Positions 1-9,079 of a stretch of DNA of 39,302 nucleotides are shown here, in pieces. The stretch spans positions 1 to 39,302 of the forward strand of contig NZ_JAEIJD010000016.1 in assembly GCF_016307205.1 (NCBI RefSeq), given 5' to 3'. Positions within the stretch are counted from its first letter, which is position 1, and every line of letters begins with the position of its first letter. Origin of the DNA: Pontibaca salina. GTDB lineage: Bacteria > Pseudomonadota > Alphaproteobacteria > Rhodobacterales > Rhodobacteraceae. The position numbers were made by a program, and so were the translations under genes. The notes under the pieces are model-generated. The model was given only the letters and a program-made list of their open reading frames with translations, ran no database searches and was not told the origin of the DNA.

Positions 1-196
1 GCCGTCCTCCTCGTTGTGTGGCTGTTGACACCACGACCTTGGCACAAATCGATGCCGTCTGGGGAGGGCGGCAACCACTCCATCTCCTCTGCTTCTTGTG
101 GCGTGATATACCCGACCGTGCGGTGCATGGGTTGATGCAAGCGCTCTAAGGGCGATGGCTCATGATGCCGCCGAGCCTGAAGCTCCGCCTTGAAGA
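1..196 (-). pseudogene. Possible IS3-type transposase C-terminal remnant
   Basis: On the minus strand a reading frame open from about 196 to the window edge contains the segment HRTVGYITPQEAEEM. This resembles the end of IS3-type OrfB proteins, where a histidine and a G-Y-x-(S/T)-P motif follow the DDE core. No DDE core precedes it in this frame, and the usual stretch between the catalytic Glu and the GY motif looks deleted. It is therefore at most a fragment, separate from the IS element starting at 272. The assignment rests on one short motif and could be wrong. Confidence 0.3.
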
Positions 197-271
197 CAGG
201 CCTTTAGCTGGGTCCAAGATGGATCACTTGCGGAAAACTGCTGTCACCATGGGTGCCTGAGAGGCGGCGTT

Positions 272-292
272 TGTCAAAGGAGTTGTCCACTG
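272..292 (+). repeat. IS3-element terminal inverted repeat, left
   Basis: This 21-bp arm begins TGTCA and contains GTTGTCC-A-CTG. The reverse complement of 1932-1952 matches it at 16 of 21 positions. The orfB stop codon (274-276) lies inside it, a compact layout common in IS3-family elements. Confidence 0.6.
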
Positions 293-1394
293 ATTTCATG
301 CGGCGTCTCTGATTTCAGGGGCGCTGGTTCGGGTTCCGGGTTGAGCCAGACGGGTCCGGCAGGTTGCCAGTTGCGGGTTTTACCTGACCAGCGTTCCGGA
401 TTTTGTGCGCGTGCATTTGCATAGAGAATGGCGCGGTTTGCCAGCGTCGCACGATCACGGCCAGCGTGACGCGCATTCGGCGTGACAAAGCGGATGGCGC
501 TGTGCAGATGCGCACCGTTATACCAGCTGACGAAGGATTTCACCCAAGCCTGAGCCTCTGCTTTTGTGGCAAACCCCTTGGTCGGCCAGTCCGGACGGTA
601 TTTGCAGGTCCGAAACAGCGCCTCGGAAAACGGGTTGTCGTTGCTGACCCGGGGTCGGCTGTAAGACGCGGTGATGCCGAGTTTCTCCATTGTCACCTTC
701 ATCGTCGCACCTTTCATGGGGCTGCCATTGTCGGCGTGCAGGACCAGCGGGCGCGAGACGCAGGCCTCAGCCCAGACCGCCTTTTGGATCAACGTTGAAG
801 CCAGGTCCGCGGTCTCGCGCTCATGAACTTCCCAACCGACGATTTTCCGGCTGAAGATGTCGACGATCAGGTAGAGTTAGAAAAACATGCCGGCGACCGG
901 CCCGGGCATCCATGTTATGTCCCCTTACGGTGATTGCTTGCAATCACCTGCCGGGCAGCGCAAGTCCAGACTTGGCAGGGCGCAGTGGCCTTGTAACTGG
1001 TGGGAGGTTTGCGCCGGACCGGCGGCTTGGCTCGACCCCGGTGATGTTGCTGCCCATCTGCACGCAGAATGCGGTAGAAGCTCGATTCCGAGGCCAGATA
1101 GCGTCTCTGGTCGGCCAGTTTCGGCACGATCAGGCTGGGCGGAAGGCTGGCAAATTCCTTCGAATTGCAGACATCCAGCACGGCCGTGCGCTCAACAGCG
1201 CTCAGCTTGTTGGCGGGTTCAGGGCGCGCCGCAAGAGGACGTTGATCAGGGTGAATCTGGCCGCCTTTCGTCCAGCGTCGCAGGGTCCGTTCGCTGATCT
1301 GCAACACGGCACAGGCCATGGCGCGCCGCGCGCCAGCGGTGACAGCCTCTTGGATCAGCAGCGTGGCAGTTTGGCGATCTGGGGTGCTGATCAT
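274..1394 (-). pseudogene. IS3-family transposase OrfB, disrupted
   Basis: OrfB would start at the ATG at 1394, overlapping the OrfA stop by ATGA. Its N-terminal 160 codons (1394 to about 960) carry a helix-turn-helix-like segment (ISERTLRRW). The integrase core continues in another frame: DITWMPGPVAG holds the first catalytic Asp, LVLHADNGSP the second, and NDNPFSEALF the Glu, followed by the W-x3-YN segment. Two lesions separate them. One is an insertion of about 38 nt just before DITW, which shifts the frame. The other is a TAA (about 876) immediately after the GMFF that follows the first Asp, where Tyr would be expected. It is clearly a dead transposase. Confidence 0.8.
929..948. repeat. 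9-bp inverted repeat inside the orfB insertion
   Basis: GGTGATTGC and GCAATCACC are perfect complements separated by TT. The palindrome lies inside the stretch that interrupts the OrfB frame (about 925-962). Removing 38 bp restores the expected V-W-T-W-D-I-T-W reading exactly. It may be a footprint of another element or a small palindromic insertion. Confidence 0.6.
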
Positions 1395-1885
1395 GCGTCC
1401 TCTCCGTCCCCCCAGATCGCTGCCGCCTTTTTTCGCAGAACCAGAAGCGCGGCGGTCTCGGCCAGGGCTTTCTCCTTGCGCGCCAATTCCCGCTCCAGAG
1501 CCTTGACTCGTTTCTTTTCTTCCTTGGTCGCCTGACCCAGACGCGCCGAACTGGCGCGGTCCCAGTCGTTGGCTTGCTCGCACGCCATCCGCCACGCAGC
1601 GATCTGCGCCGGATAAAGCCCGCGCTTGCGGCAGTATTCGGCCAGATCGGCCTCATTGAGCGCCGTCGTTTCCAACACCGCCGCGAACTTGTCGCGCGAC
1701 GACCAGCCCTCTGGACCCGCGTCAGCATCGGGCAGAAGCTGCCCCTTACCACGCGCTTCGGCCCGCCATTTGTGCAGTGTCGCCTCGGAAATCCCTTCCT
1801 CCTGCCACAACTGTCGAATGGCCATGTTGTTCGGCGGAAGCATCCGCTTCAGCACAGCTGATTTTCGTTCCGGTGAATATGCCAC
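1391..1885 (-). CDS. IS3-family transposase OrfA
   Basis: This 164-residue DNA-binding subunit recognises the element ends. Two helix-turn-helix-like segments are visible: about residues 20-45 (QLWQEEGISEATLHKW) and 78-100 (LAEYCRKRGLYPAQIAAW). A leucine-zipper-like helix follows at about 120-155 (KALERELARKEKALAETAAL) and would mediate contact with OrfB. The frame is intact and ends in an ATGA overlap with orfB. In many IS3 elements OrfAB is made by -1 frameshifting, but here OrfB has its own overlapping ATG. Because OrfB is broken, this protein has no active partner encoded in the same copy. Confidence 0.85.
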   Translation of the reverse strand: MAYSPERKSAVLKRMLPPNNMAIRQLWQEEGISEATLHKWRAEARGKGQLLPDADAGPEGWSSRDKFAAVLETTALNEADLAEYCRKRGLYPAQIAAWRMACEQANDWDRASSARLGQATKEEKKRVKALERELARKEKALAETAALLVLRKKAAAIWGDGEDA

Positions 1886-1931
1886 GTCATTGTCCTATCC
1901 CGCCCACCTGAGAAATAGAGGAAAAGTAGAG

Positions 1932-1952
1932 CAGCGGACAACTATCCTGACA
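1932..1952 (-). repeat. IS3-element terminal inverted repeat, right
   Basis: Read on the minus strand, this arm begins TGTCA and contains GTTGTCC-G-CTG, mirroring 272-292. It defines the 5' end of the element relative to orfA, which starts 47 bp inside. Confidence 0.6.
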
Positions 1953-2196
1953 CAGGGGGGAGGCGTCGTGGGACATTCCGCGGCGACTCTCCGATCCATC
2001 TGGCAAGATCGGCTGTATCGACCATTAGGGCATTTTGAGCCTCGTCACCGGCCACAAGGCTCAACGGAAGCGGGACCCCGAATCCCAGGTCGGTCAGGAT
2101 GCGCAGACTGGAATAGTCCGGGCCACGTTTCGAAATATAGAGCTGACTAAGCAAGTGGGTCCCTTCATTATTTTTGAGAAACGTCAGGCGCAGTTT
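1953..2196 (-). pseudogene. Reading frame truncated by the IS element
   Basis: After the TAG ending the DUF3987 gene, the same minus-strand frame stays open to the IS3 end. It encodes about 80 residues including SLRILTDLGFGVPLPLSL and ADLARWIGESPRNVPRRLP. No ATG opens it; a TTG at 2154 or a CTG just after the upstream stop are the only in-frame candidates. I do not recognise the family. It is either the beginning of a second gene whose 3' part was displaced by the IS, or the original C-terminus of the DUF3987 protein separated by an in-frame stop. Confidence 0.35.
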
Positions 2197-3765
2197 CTAA
2201 CCGTTTTTTATCCGCTCGGTAATATCGATCACGTGATCCTCCCTTTCCGACAGCTCTTGTTGGTCGTGTTCCATGGGGACCGATTTTGGAGGTTGCTGTT
2301 TGTAGAGGTCGCGTACCTTTCTGATGCGCGCTCTGTTTCGCCACGCCTCTCGCTGCTGGTCGCGCACCTGAATCTTCTGATGGCGGGCTTGAAGCAGGCT
2401 GGACTTGTCCTTCGGGGTGTCAGCGACACCTTCGAAAAGGTCGGGCTGAATCTCGAGGCGCTCAAGGACGGCGAGGATCTGCTTTGTCATGTCTGTGCTG
2501 ATTTCACGGCGCTGATTGGCACTCAAGCGCCGTTGTATATCGCGCGCGGATACCTTTGGGTTTCCCTTCGCCTGCATCTCGGTTCGCAAAGCGGCAACCT
2601 TCTGGATCTGCCCCGACGTCTTGTCGCCGTACTCGCGCATCATGGTTAGCGCGCATTCCATATGAAATTCTGCATATTTGGTCGCGAGCTCTGCGGTTTC
2701 AATGTCGATTGGCCTGCGCGATCTCCCCAAGAGAAATTGAAGGATCACCAGGTAACTTAGCACTGAAAAACCAGTTCGACGGATAAAGGAGGCCGGCAAC
2801 GCACCACTCCCCCATTGTGCCCGCAAGCTGCTCCACCAATTGTCCAAGTAAGGCATCACGTCTTTATCGATCTGATAGACGCCCATCGCCTCCGGCTGGT
2901 GACGGAGCGCATTCCAAATTTCAAAAAGCTCGGCTTTTTGTTTCCCGACATTTTCGCCGACGAAATAGAGGAAATGGTCGAACATGTCGGTGTCCTCCCG
3001 TGGCGGCGCCATGACGTAGTTGAACCGCTGACAGAACCCATCAAGCATGCTCGCGGCATTAACATTGTCTTTCCAAGTCTCTCGTACGCTCAAACCCATG
3101 AAAGTGAAGTGGGGATCTTCGATCGTCAGCTTCTGATTTTCACTTTTCAAGCGGTTGGATATGGGCTTGTGAGAATACGAATCGAGCATCCACGGCTTAA
3201 TGCGCGCGTAGGTTGCATCCTTCAGCACTTTCTCGATCCACTGGCCGACCTCGTCCTGCAGAACATAGGTTCCGTTGTTTTCGTCCAGATCGATGATCCA
3301 CTGCGCATCCGTACCGCCATTGGGAAACATCGCAATGTTGGATTCTTCGCCGTCATCCGACAGGATGTCGGTGACAGTATCGGTCGCCAAGGTCTTTGAA
3401 CTACCGGATGGCGCCAGCACGATTGTCCAAAGAATGGGACGCTTTTCCTTCATGCCCGGAATTGAGAGCGTTGCGCCACCTTGGGTCAGAATTGAGGCCG
3501 AGAGCATGATCAGCTGCCACAGTGGCAAAGCATAGCTGATGTCAGACTCCTTGAAAAAACCCAAAAGACGCTCGATGAAGGATCCTTTGGGAACAAGGTG
3601 GTCGATGCTAAGGACATCAGGCCGTTCCTTGATGGAGAGCATTGCAATCACGGTGCTCTGCTCCAACTCATTGAGAGGCCGCTTCTTGCCTTTCTCAAGA
3701 GTAGTCACCCCAGTAAAGAGGGGGGCGGTGTTCGGTTTGGTTTTCTTCGATGGTTTCTGGGTCAT
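2197..3765 (-). CDS. DUF3987-type P-loop protein
   Basis: This 522-residue protein has a Walker A-like loop at about residues 118-125 (APSGSSKT) and an acidic Walker B-like pair at 171-172 (VLQDEVGQW). That arrangement is typical of DUF3987 proteins, which accompany primases and replication helicases on phages, plasmids and integrative elements. The C-terminal 100 residues are charged and probably helical. I chose the ATG at 3765 because AAAGG lies 8 nt upstream; a GTG at 3774 would add three residues. It probably serves replication or maintenance of the mobile element, but no primase or relaxase is visible in the window, so the role is inferred from the family only. Confidence 0.7.
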   Translation of the reverse strand: MTQKPSKKTKPNTAPLFTGVTTLEKGKKRPLNELEQSTVIAMLSIKERPDVLSIDHLVPKGSFIERLLGFFKESDISYALPLWQLIMLSASILTQGGATLSIPGMKEKRPILWTIVLAPSGSSKTLATDTVTDILSDDGEESNIAMFPNGGTDAQWIIDLDENNGTYVLQDEVGQWIEKVLKDATYARIKPWMLDSYSHKPISNRLKSENQKLTIEDPHFTFMGLSVRETWKDNVNAASMLDGFCQRFNYVMAPPREDTDMFDHFLYFVGENVGKQKAELFEIWNALRHQPEAMGVYQIDKDVMPYLDNWWSSLRAQWGSGALPASFIRRTGFSVLSYLVILQFLLGRSRRPIDIETAELATKYAEFHMECALTMMREYGDKTSGQIQKVAALRTEMQAKGNPKVSARDIQRRLSANQRREISTDMTKQILAVLERLEIQPDLFEGVADTPKDKSSLLQARHQKIQVRDQQREAWRNRARIRKVRDLYKQQPPKSVPMEHDQQELSEREDHVIDITERIKNG

Positions 3766-3878
3766 GGGCTGCACCTTTGGTTAAGTTTCCGTTGTGCAGG
3801 GGACGTGTGGGCAAGATCGCGGATGGAATAATGGGTTTGACTCCACCTCTGCCTAAAAGATCAGCGGTCCTCGCCGAC

Positions 3879-3955
3879 AGCCGACAAATCAATTAACCAT
3901 TTGTATTTAAACAATAAATAGTGGAGCCTTGCGCCGACACGCAGCCGACAAATCA
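3879..3955 (+). repeat. Direct repeats AGCCGACAAATCA (two copies)
   Basis: Exact 13-bp copies lie at 3879-3891 and 3943-3955, each preceded within a few bases by a further GCCGACA. The 64-bp spacing is close to six helical turns. Such spacing suits a regulator binding site or iteron-like array upstream of the DUF3987 gene. Confidence 0.55.
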
Positions 3956-4169
3956 GGGACGCTTGTCAGAATTTCGATTTTTTACTTGGTATCAAGGGAG
4001 AAACGCCCCGACGAGCTGGATCACCCCTTGAGCGTTGCGGCACTTCCTGACAAGTTATCCGCTATATTTTAATAAATTGTTCGCAACATCATAACTCAGT
4101 CAGCAACCGGTTATAAAACTATAGAGAGGCCAGCCGATACGGTAAGAAAGCTGCGTAGTCGTAAAAATA

Positions 4170-4185
4170 ATTTACGGCGGTAAAT
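4170..4185. promoter_or_regulatory. Inverted repeat ATTTAC-GGCG-GTAAAT
   Basis: A perfect 6-bp inverted repeat with a 4-bp spacer lies about 100 bp upstream of the GIY-YIG start. It is a candidate operator for the restriction-modification cluster; no regulator gene is recognisable beside it. Confidence 0.35.
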
Positions 4186-4282
4186 CCTATCCGGTGGTGC
4201 CGTTGATGTGGTGCGCGTTATTGAGTTTTATCGCTGCATTCGAGTTTCAGCTGTTTCAATTTACATTCAGAGGAGAAGACGA

Positions 4283-5221
4283 ATGACCCCCGGCGAAACC
4301 TTCGGCCGCACCATCCAGCTCTTTCTGGTGGACGGTAATTCCAGCGGCCTACGGAAGGCAACCATCCATGGCTGGACCGGGCTGCTATTCGTCTCGGGCG
4401 CGTCGGCTTTCGGGAATCTCACCGCACGGGAAGAGGTAGACCGCACCGGTGTCTACATTCTCTCTGGCCCCGACCCCGACAAGTCCGGCGGCACCCGCGT
4501 CTATATCGGCTCTGGCAATTCTGTGGCCGAACGGATCAAACAGAGCGCCTTGAAACGAGACTTCTGGGAAACCGCGATCACCGTCACCACCAGTGATGAC
4601 GATCTGTCGAAAGGCCATACAGAATACCTCGAGGCGCGGCTGATCCAGGTCACGGCCCAAGCAGGCCGGGTATCGCTGGATAATGGGACCCAGCCTGACA
4701 CTCTGCGTCGGCGGCTACCTGAGGCTGACGTGGCCAATATGGAGCAGTTTCTCGCAAACCTGCGGATCATCCTGCCGGTGATCGGACTCGATATGTTGAA
4801 GCCTCAACCTAAGGCGGTGACGGAGACCACGCAGCCGGTTGAGGAGCGCACCTCGGGCGAGGTGCAGTTCGAGATCCGGCACAAAAGCGGCGTGCAGGCC
4901 ACGGCGGTAGAAGAAGACGGCGAATTTATCGTGCTGGAAGGTTCCGAAGCCCTAACCAACACCGACTATGTTCAGCGGAGCTATGGCGGATTAAAGGAGA
5001 AGCTAATCGCCGATGGGGTGATCGTGTGCCAAGATGTTCCGCCAGATACGAACAAACTCCGCTTTGCCAGACCCTGGTCCTTCAACAGTCCTTCCGCGGC
5101 GGCTGCGGTCATTCTGGACCGGAACAGCAATGGACGGATTGAATGGAAGGTGAAAGGTGCGAACCAGACCTACCACGATTGGCAGCAGGCGCAGGCGAGG
5201 AAGCAGGAGGCGGCGGAATGA
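4283..5221 (+). CDS. GIY-YIG nuclease-like protein with DUF4357
   Basis: This 312-residue protein has a GIY-YIG fold near residues 50-100 (GVYILSG then VYIGSG, followed by AERI), the signature of a small metal-dependent nuclease domain. The last 60 residues (NGRIEWKVKG, TYHDWQ) match the DUF4357 pattern. Proteins of this architecture are frequently encoded beside type I restriction genes. I chose the ATG at 4283 because AGAGGAG precedes it by 6 nt; the frame is open 25 codons further upstream without a better site. It lies 148 bp before hsdM on the same strand and may be an accessory nuclease or a regulator of the system. Its biochemical role is not established from sequence. Confidence 0.8.
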   Translation: MTPGETFGRTIQLFLVDGNSSGLRKATIHGWTGLLFVSGASAFGNLTAREEVDRTGVYILSGPDPDKSGGTRVYIGSGNSVAERIKQSALKRDFWETAITVTTSDDDLSKGHTEYLEARLIQVTAQAGRVSLDNGTQPDTLRRRLPEADVANMEQFLANLRIILPVIGLDMLKPQPKAVTETTQPVEERTSGEVQFEIRHKSGVQATAVEEDGEFIVLEGSEALTNTDYVQRSYGGLKEKLIADGVIVCQDVPPDTNKLRFARPWSFNSPSAAAAVILDRNSNGRIEWKVKGANQTYHDWQQAQARKQEAAE

Positions 5222-5369
5222 ACTGCCAGAAGGTTTCACCTGGCGCGGATGCCAAGGTCGCGAGGTATTCGCCGGCGGGGTGACCCGCAATGATTGTTTT
5301 GCAACGTAATTGCCCTTACCAATACGCTATAGCTGGTAAAGGCCGGCCCCTAAAAACTGTGAGCAGTGA

Positions 5370-7763
5370 ATGAACCAAACGTCACACAACAGCCTTGTCT
5401 CTTTCATCTGGCGTATTGCTGATGACTGCCTTCGTGACGTGTATGTTCGAGGTAAATATCGCGATGTAATTCTGCCTATGGTCGTTCTCCGGCGGCTGGA
5501 TACCCTGCTTGAGCCCACCAAAGACGCTGTGCTTGAGGAGGTTCGCTTCCAAAAAGAGGAAATGGGCTCACTTGAGCTTGATGACGTGCCCCTGAAGGAC
5601 GCATCGGGCTATGTTTTCTTCAACACCAGCCAATGGACTCTGAAGAAGATTCATGGCACCGCGACCAACAACCAGCAAATCATGCTGGCCAATATCGAAG
5701 ATTACCTCGACGGCTTCTCCGACAATGTCAAAGAGATCGTCACGCGCTTCAAGCTTCTCGACCAGATGCGCCACATGGCCGACAAGCAGGTCCTGCTCGA
5801 CGTTATCGAAAACTTCGTCTCGCCCTACATCAACCTGACACCGCATGATCGAGAAGATCCCGAAGGCAACCCGCTCCCGGGCCTGTCCAATCTCGGCATG
5901 GGCTATGTCTTTGAGGAGCTGATCCGGAAATTTAACGAAGAGAACAACGAGGAAGCCGGGGAACATTTCACCCCGCGCGAGGTGATTCATCTCATGACAC
6001 ACCTCATGTTCGACCCAATCAAGGATCAACTACCACCGGTTATGACCATCTATGACCCCGCCTGCGGCTCAGGCGGCATGCTGACGGAATCTCAGAACTA
6101 CATCAAGGAACCCGAAGGCCCGATCCAGGCGCGCGGCGATGTCTATCTCTACGGCAAGGAGATCAACGACGAGACCTATGCGATCTGCAAATCGGACATG
6201 ATGATCAAGGGCAACAACCCCGAGAACATCCGCGTCGGGTCCACCCTCTCCACCGATGAGTTCTCGGCTCATCGCTTCGACTTCATGCTGTCGAATCCAC
6301 CCTACGGCAAAAGCTGGAATAGCGAGATCAGATACATCAAAGACGGCAAAGACGTCATCGACCCCCGCTTCCAAGTCGAGCTCACCGATTACTGGGGCAA
6401 CAAGGACATTGTGGATGCCACACCGCGCTCTTCGGACGGCCAGCTGCTGTTCCTGATGGAGATGGTAAGCAAGATGAAGCCGGTGGGGGTTAGCCCGCTC
6501 GGCTCGCGCATTGCCTCGGTCCACAACGGCTCCAGCCTGTTTACCGGCGACGCCGGCAGCGGCGAGTCAAACATCCGCCGCTACATCATCGAAAACGACA
6601 TGCTGGATGCTATCATCCAGATGCCGAACAACCTGTTCTATAATACCGGCATCACCACCTACATCTGGCTGCTGACCAATTCCAAGCCCGAGGCGCGCAA
6701 GGGCAAGGTCCAGCTGATCGACGCGAATCTTCTATTCCGGAAACTGCGGAAGAACTTGGGTGACAAGAATTGTGAATTTGCCCCCGAGCATATTGAAGCG
6801 ATCACTGATGCCTATCTCAACTTCGCGCCCATTGAGCGCGAGCTCGACGCCTCCGGAGCCCCGGTAGGCATCGCAGCGCAGGTTTTCGACAATGATGATT
6901 TTGGCTACTATAAGGTCAGCATCGAGCGGCCTGATCGGCGCCGCGCCGGATTCAGCACCGAGCGCATCGCTCCCTTGCGTTTCGATAGATCCCTGCGTGA
7001 GCCAATGGAATGGCTCTATGCCGAACATGGCGACAAGGTTTATGAGCTCGGCTTCCTGAAGGATCAGGCGAAAGCAATTGCCGCCTGGTGCGAGGAACAG
7101 GGCATCACTTTAAACGCCAGGCAGCGTGGCCGGCTGGCCGATACAAAGCATTGGAACAACCTGCGCGACCTATTAAAGGCGGCAACCCTGCTGATGCGCG
7201 ATATCGGCACCGAAGAGACTGCCGATTTCAATGCCTTCCGGGACGCCGTGACCAAGGCAATCAGAACTCACAAGATCAAGCTGTCCGCGACCGAGAGGAA
7301 TGCGATCCTGAACGCGGTCAGCTGGTATGACGAAACGGCCGAGAAGGTCATCGCCAAGCGGCACAAGCTGTCCTCGGACGACCTCGAGGACCTCACGACC
7401 CACCTGGGTTGCGCCACCGGCGATCCGGCTGATTTCGGCTACTATCGCCAGCCCGATGGCAGTTATTTAACCTATGAGACCGCGACCGACTTGCGCGATG
7501 CGGAGTCTGTGCCGCTGAAGGACAGCATCCACCGCTATTACTTGGCCGAGGTGAAACCGCATGTGGAGGAAGCCTGGATCAACCTCGACTCGGTAAAGAT
7601 CGGCTACGAGATCAGCTTCAACAAGTATTTCTACCGCCACAAGCCGCTGCGCAGCCTGGAGGAGGTGACGCAGGACATCCTGGCGCTGGAGGAAAAGGCC
7701 GACGGGCTGATCGCGGATATACTGGGGGTCGAGGTGGCGACCAAGCTGGAGCCGGCGGAATGA
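5370..7763 (+). CDS. hsdM: Type I restriction-modification DNA methyltransferase subunit HsdM
   Basis: HsdM methylates adenine N6 in the recognition sequence set by HsdS and is also part of the restriction complex. The N-terminal HsdM helical domain (residues 1-180) precedes the catalytic domain. The AdoMet-binding motif lies at about 228-236 (YDPACGSGG) and the catalytic NPPYG at 309-313. At 797 residues it is longer than the roughly 500-residue EcoKI-type subunits. The extra 230 C-terminal residues form a charged helical extension ending in a coiled-coil-like segment. The start is the ATG at 5370, with only a weak Shine-Dalgarno. The gene overlaps hsdS by 4 bp (ATGA), so the two are translationally coupled. 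Confidence 0.95.
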   Translation: MNQTSHNSLVSFIWRIADDCLRDVYVRGKYRDVILPMVVLRRLDTLLEPTKDAVLEEVRFQKEEMGSLELDDVPLKDASGYVFFNTSQWTLKKIHGTATNNQQIMLANIEDYLDGFSDNVKEIVTRFKLLDQMRHMADKQVLLDVIENFVSPYINLTPHDREDPEGNPLPGLSNLGMGYVFEELIRKFNEENNEEAGEHFTPREVIHLMTHLMFDPIKDQLPPVMTIYDPACGSGGMLTESQNYIKEPEGPIQARGDVYLYGKEINDETYAICKSDMMIKGNNPENIRVGSTLSTDEFSAHRFDFMLSNPPYGKSWNSEIRYIKDGKDVIDPRFQVELTDYWGNKDIVDATPRSSDGQLLFLMEMVSKMKPVGVSPLGSRIASVHNGSSLFTGDAGSGESNIRRYIIENDMLDAIIQMPNNLFYNTGITTYIWLLTNSKPEARKGKVQLIDANLLFRKLRKNLGDKNCEFAPEHIEAITDAYLNFAPIERELDASGAPVGIAAQVFDNDDFGYYKVSIERPDRRRAGFSTERIAPLRFDRSLREPMEWLYAEHGDKVYELGFLKDQAKAIAAWCEEQGITLNARQRGRLADTKHWNNLRDLLKAATLLMRDIGTEETADFNAFRDAVTKAIRTHKIKLSATERNAILNAVSWYDETAEKVIAKRHKLSSDDLEDLTTHLGCATGDPADFGYYRQPDGSYLTYETATDLRDAESVPLKDSIHRYYLAEVKPHVEEAWINLDSVKIGYEISFNKYFYRHKPLRSLEEVTQDILALEEKADGLIADILGVEVATKLEPAE

Positions 7764-9070
7764 ACATCGCCGCGTTTCCGAAATATGAGAGCTACCAGGA
7801 TAGCGGCGTAAAATGGATTGGCAAAATCCCTGCCTCTTGGGATGTGCGGCGGGGCAAGTGGCTGTTCAAGCGGATGGATCGCCCGGTTCGCCCTGAGGAC
7901 GAGATCGTCACGTGTTTCCGCGATGGCATGGTGACCTTGCGTTCGAACCGGCGGACAGAGGGATTCACCAACGCCATGAAGGAGCATGGGTATCAAGGTA
8001 TTCGCAAGGGCGACTTCGTCATCCATTCGATGGATGCCTTCGCCGGGGCAATCGGTGTCTCGGACTCAGATGGCAAGTCGACTCCCGTTTACTCGGCTTG
8101 CGTGCCTCGTGTGGCAGGAACTGTCGAGCCTGCTTTCTACGCCTACTATATGCGCCACATCGCACTGTCAGGCCTGCTTGTCGCCATGGCGAAAGGCATC
8201 CGTGAGAGATCGACGGATTTTCGCTTCAACGACTTCGCGGACCTCGCCCTGGCTGCTCCTCCCATTGGTGAGCAGAAGGCAATCGTCGCGTTTCTGGATG
8301 GAAAATGCGCGACGATTGATGAGGCAGTGCGGATCAAGGAGGAGCAGATCAAGCTCTTGCGCGAGCGCAGGCAGATCCTGATCCAGCAGGCCGTCACCCG
8401 CGGCCTGAACCCCGACGCCCCCATGAAGGACAGCGGCATCGACTGGATCGGCCAAATCCCCGCGCATTGGGAAGCCGTTCCAATTTTGGCAGTTGGGGAA
8501 GTTATCGATCCAAACCCAAGCCACCGTAATCCGGAATATGTCGACGAAGGGTTCCCGTTCATATCCACACAGGAGTTTCGCCCTGGTGGAGCTATCGAAA
8601 TCGACACCCCGCGTAGGGTTTCAAAAAAAACTGTGGAAGAACAAGAGGATCGCTGCAAGTTCGCCAAAGGGTCTCTTGTCTTTTCCAGAAAAGGGACAAT
8701 TGGCGCTGTCCGGGTCCTTCCAAGCGGTATCAGGCTTGGAATTCTGGACTCACTCTGCGTTATCAATCCCAACCGCCGTGTTGATCCGACATATCTGTTT
8801 TGGACGCTTTCGTCTGATTATCTCGTAGCTCAATATGGGCCTACGCTTCGTGGCGCGGCGCTTCCTCAGCTAAGTGTCGGTAGAGTGCGTTCCCTGAAGA
8901 TCATTCTACCACCGAAAGATGAACAGCCGAAAATAGTCCAACATCTTGAACGAGAAACAGGCAAAGTGGAAAACGCCATTTCTATCAAACAAGACCAGAT
9001 CGCCGCGCTCAAGGAATACAAAACAAGCCTGATCAACGCTGCGGTCACCGGCAAGATAAAGGTCATATAA
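7760..9070 (+). CDS. hsdS: Type I restriction-modification specificity subunit HsdS
   Basis: HsdS recognises the bipartite target DNA. Its 436 residues show the expected internal duplication. Two target-recognition domains start with similar segments (GVKWIGKIPASW near residue 16 and GIDWIGQIPAHW near 228). Each ends in a helical spacer (LLRERRQILIQQAVTRG and LKEYKTSLINAAVTGK). The two recognition domains differ in sequence, so the target is probably asymmetric and bipartite. The gene starts in an ATGA overlap with hsdM and is followed 9 bp later by hsdR. The frame is intact with no recombination scars or invertible repeats. Confidence 0.95.
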   Translation: MNIAAFPKYESYQDSGVKWIGKIPASWDVRRGKWLFKRMDRPVRPEDEIVTCFRDGMVTLRSNRRTEGFTNAMKEHGYQGIRKGDFVIHSMDAFAGAIGVSDSDGKSTPVYSACVPRVAGTVEPAFYAYYMRHIALSGLLVAMAKGIRERSTDFRFNDFADLALAAPPIGEQKAIVAFLDGKCATIDEAVRIKEEQIKLLRERRQILIQQAVTRGLNPDAPMKDSGIDWIGQIPAHWEAVPILAVGEVIDPNPSHRNPEYVDEGFPFISTQEFRPGGAIEIDTPRRVSKKTVEEQEDRCKFAKGSLVFSRKGTIGAVRVLPSGIRLGILDSLCVINPNRRVDPTYLFWTLSSDYLVAQYGPTLRGAALPQLSVGRVRSLKIILPPKDEQPKIVQHLERETGKVENAISIKQDQIAALKEYKTSLINAAVTGKIKVI

Positions 9071-9079
9071 GGGGCGGTC

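Larger units (their letters stand above)
272..1952 (-). mobile_element. Decayed IS3-family insertion sequence
   Basis: The element carries overlapping orfA and orfB on the minus strand. It is bounded by imperfect 21-bp inverted repeats at 272-292 and 1932-1952. These match at 16 of 21 positions, including TGTCA at the tip and GTTGTCC inside, and the element begins TG and ends CA as IS3-family elements do. I see no flanking target duplication. OrfB is broken by a frameshifting insertion and an in-frame stop, so the copy should be immobile unless a transposase acts in trans. About 1.68 kb is slightly long for the family; roughly 38 bp of that is the internal insertion. The right end cuts into a reading frame that follows the DUF3987 gene. 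Confidence 0.75.
3766..4282. other. AT-rich intergenic region with repeats
   Basis: This 517-bp spacer between divergently transcribed genes (DUF3987 leftward, GIY-YIG rightward) is clearly more AT-rich than its surroundings, especially 3890-3930 and 4060-4110. It contains two copies of a 13-bp repeat and a 6-bp inverted repeat, listed separately. It must hold the promoters of both genes. With a replication-type ATPase next door, an origin or a regulatory hub is possible, but neither is proven. Confidence 0.5.
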
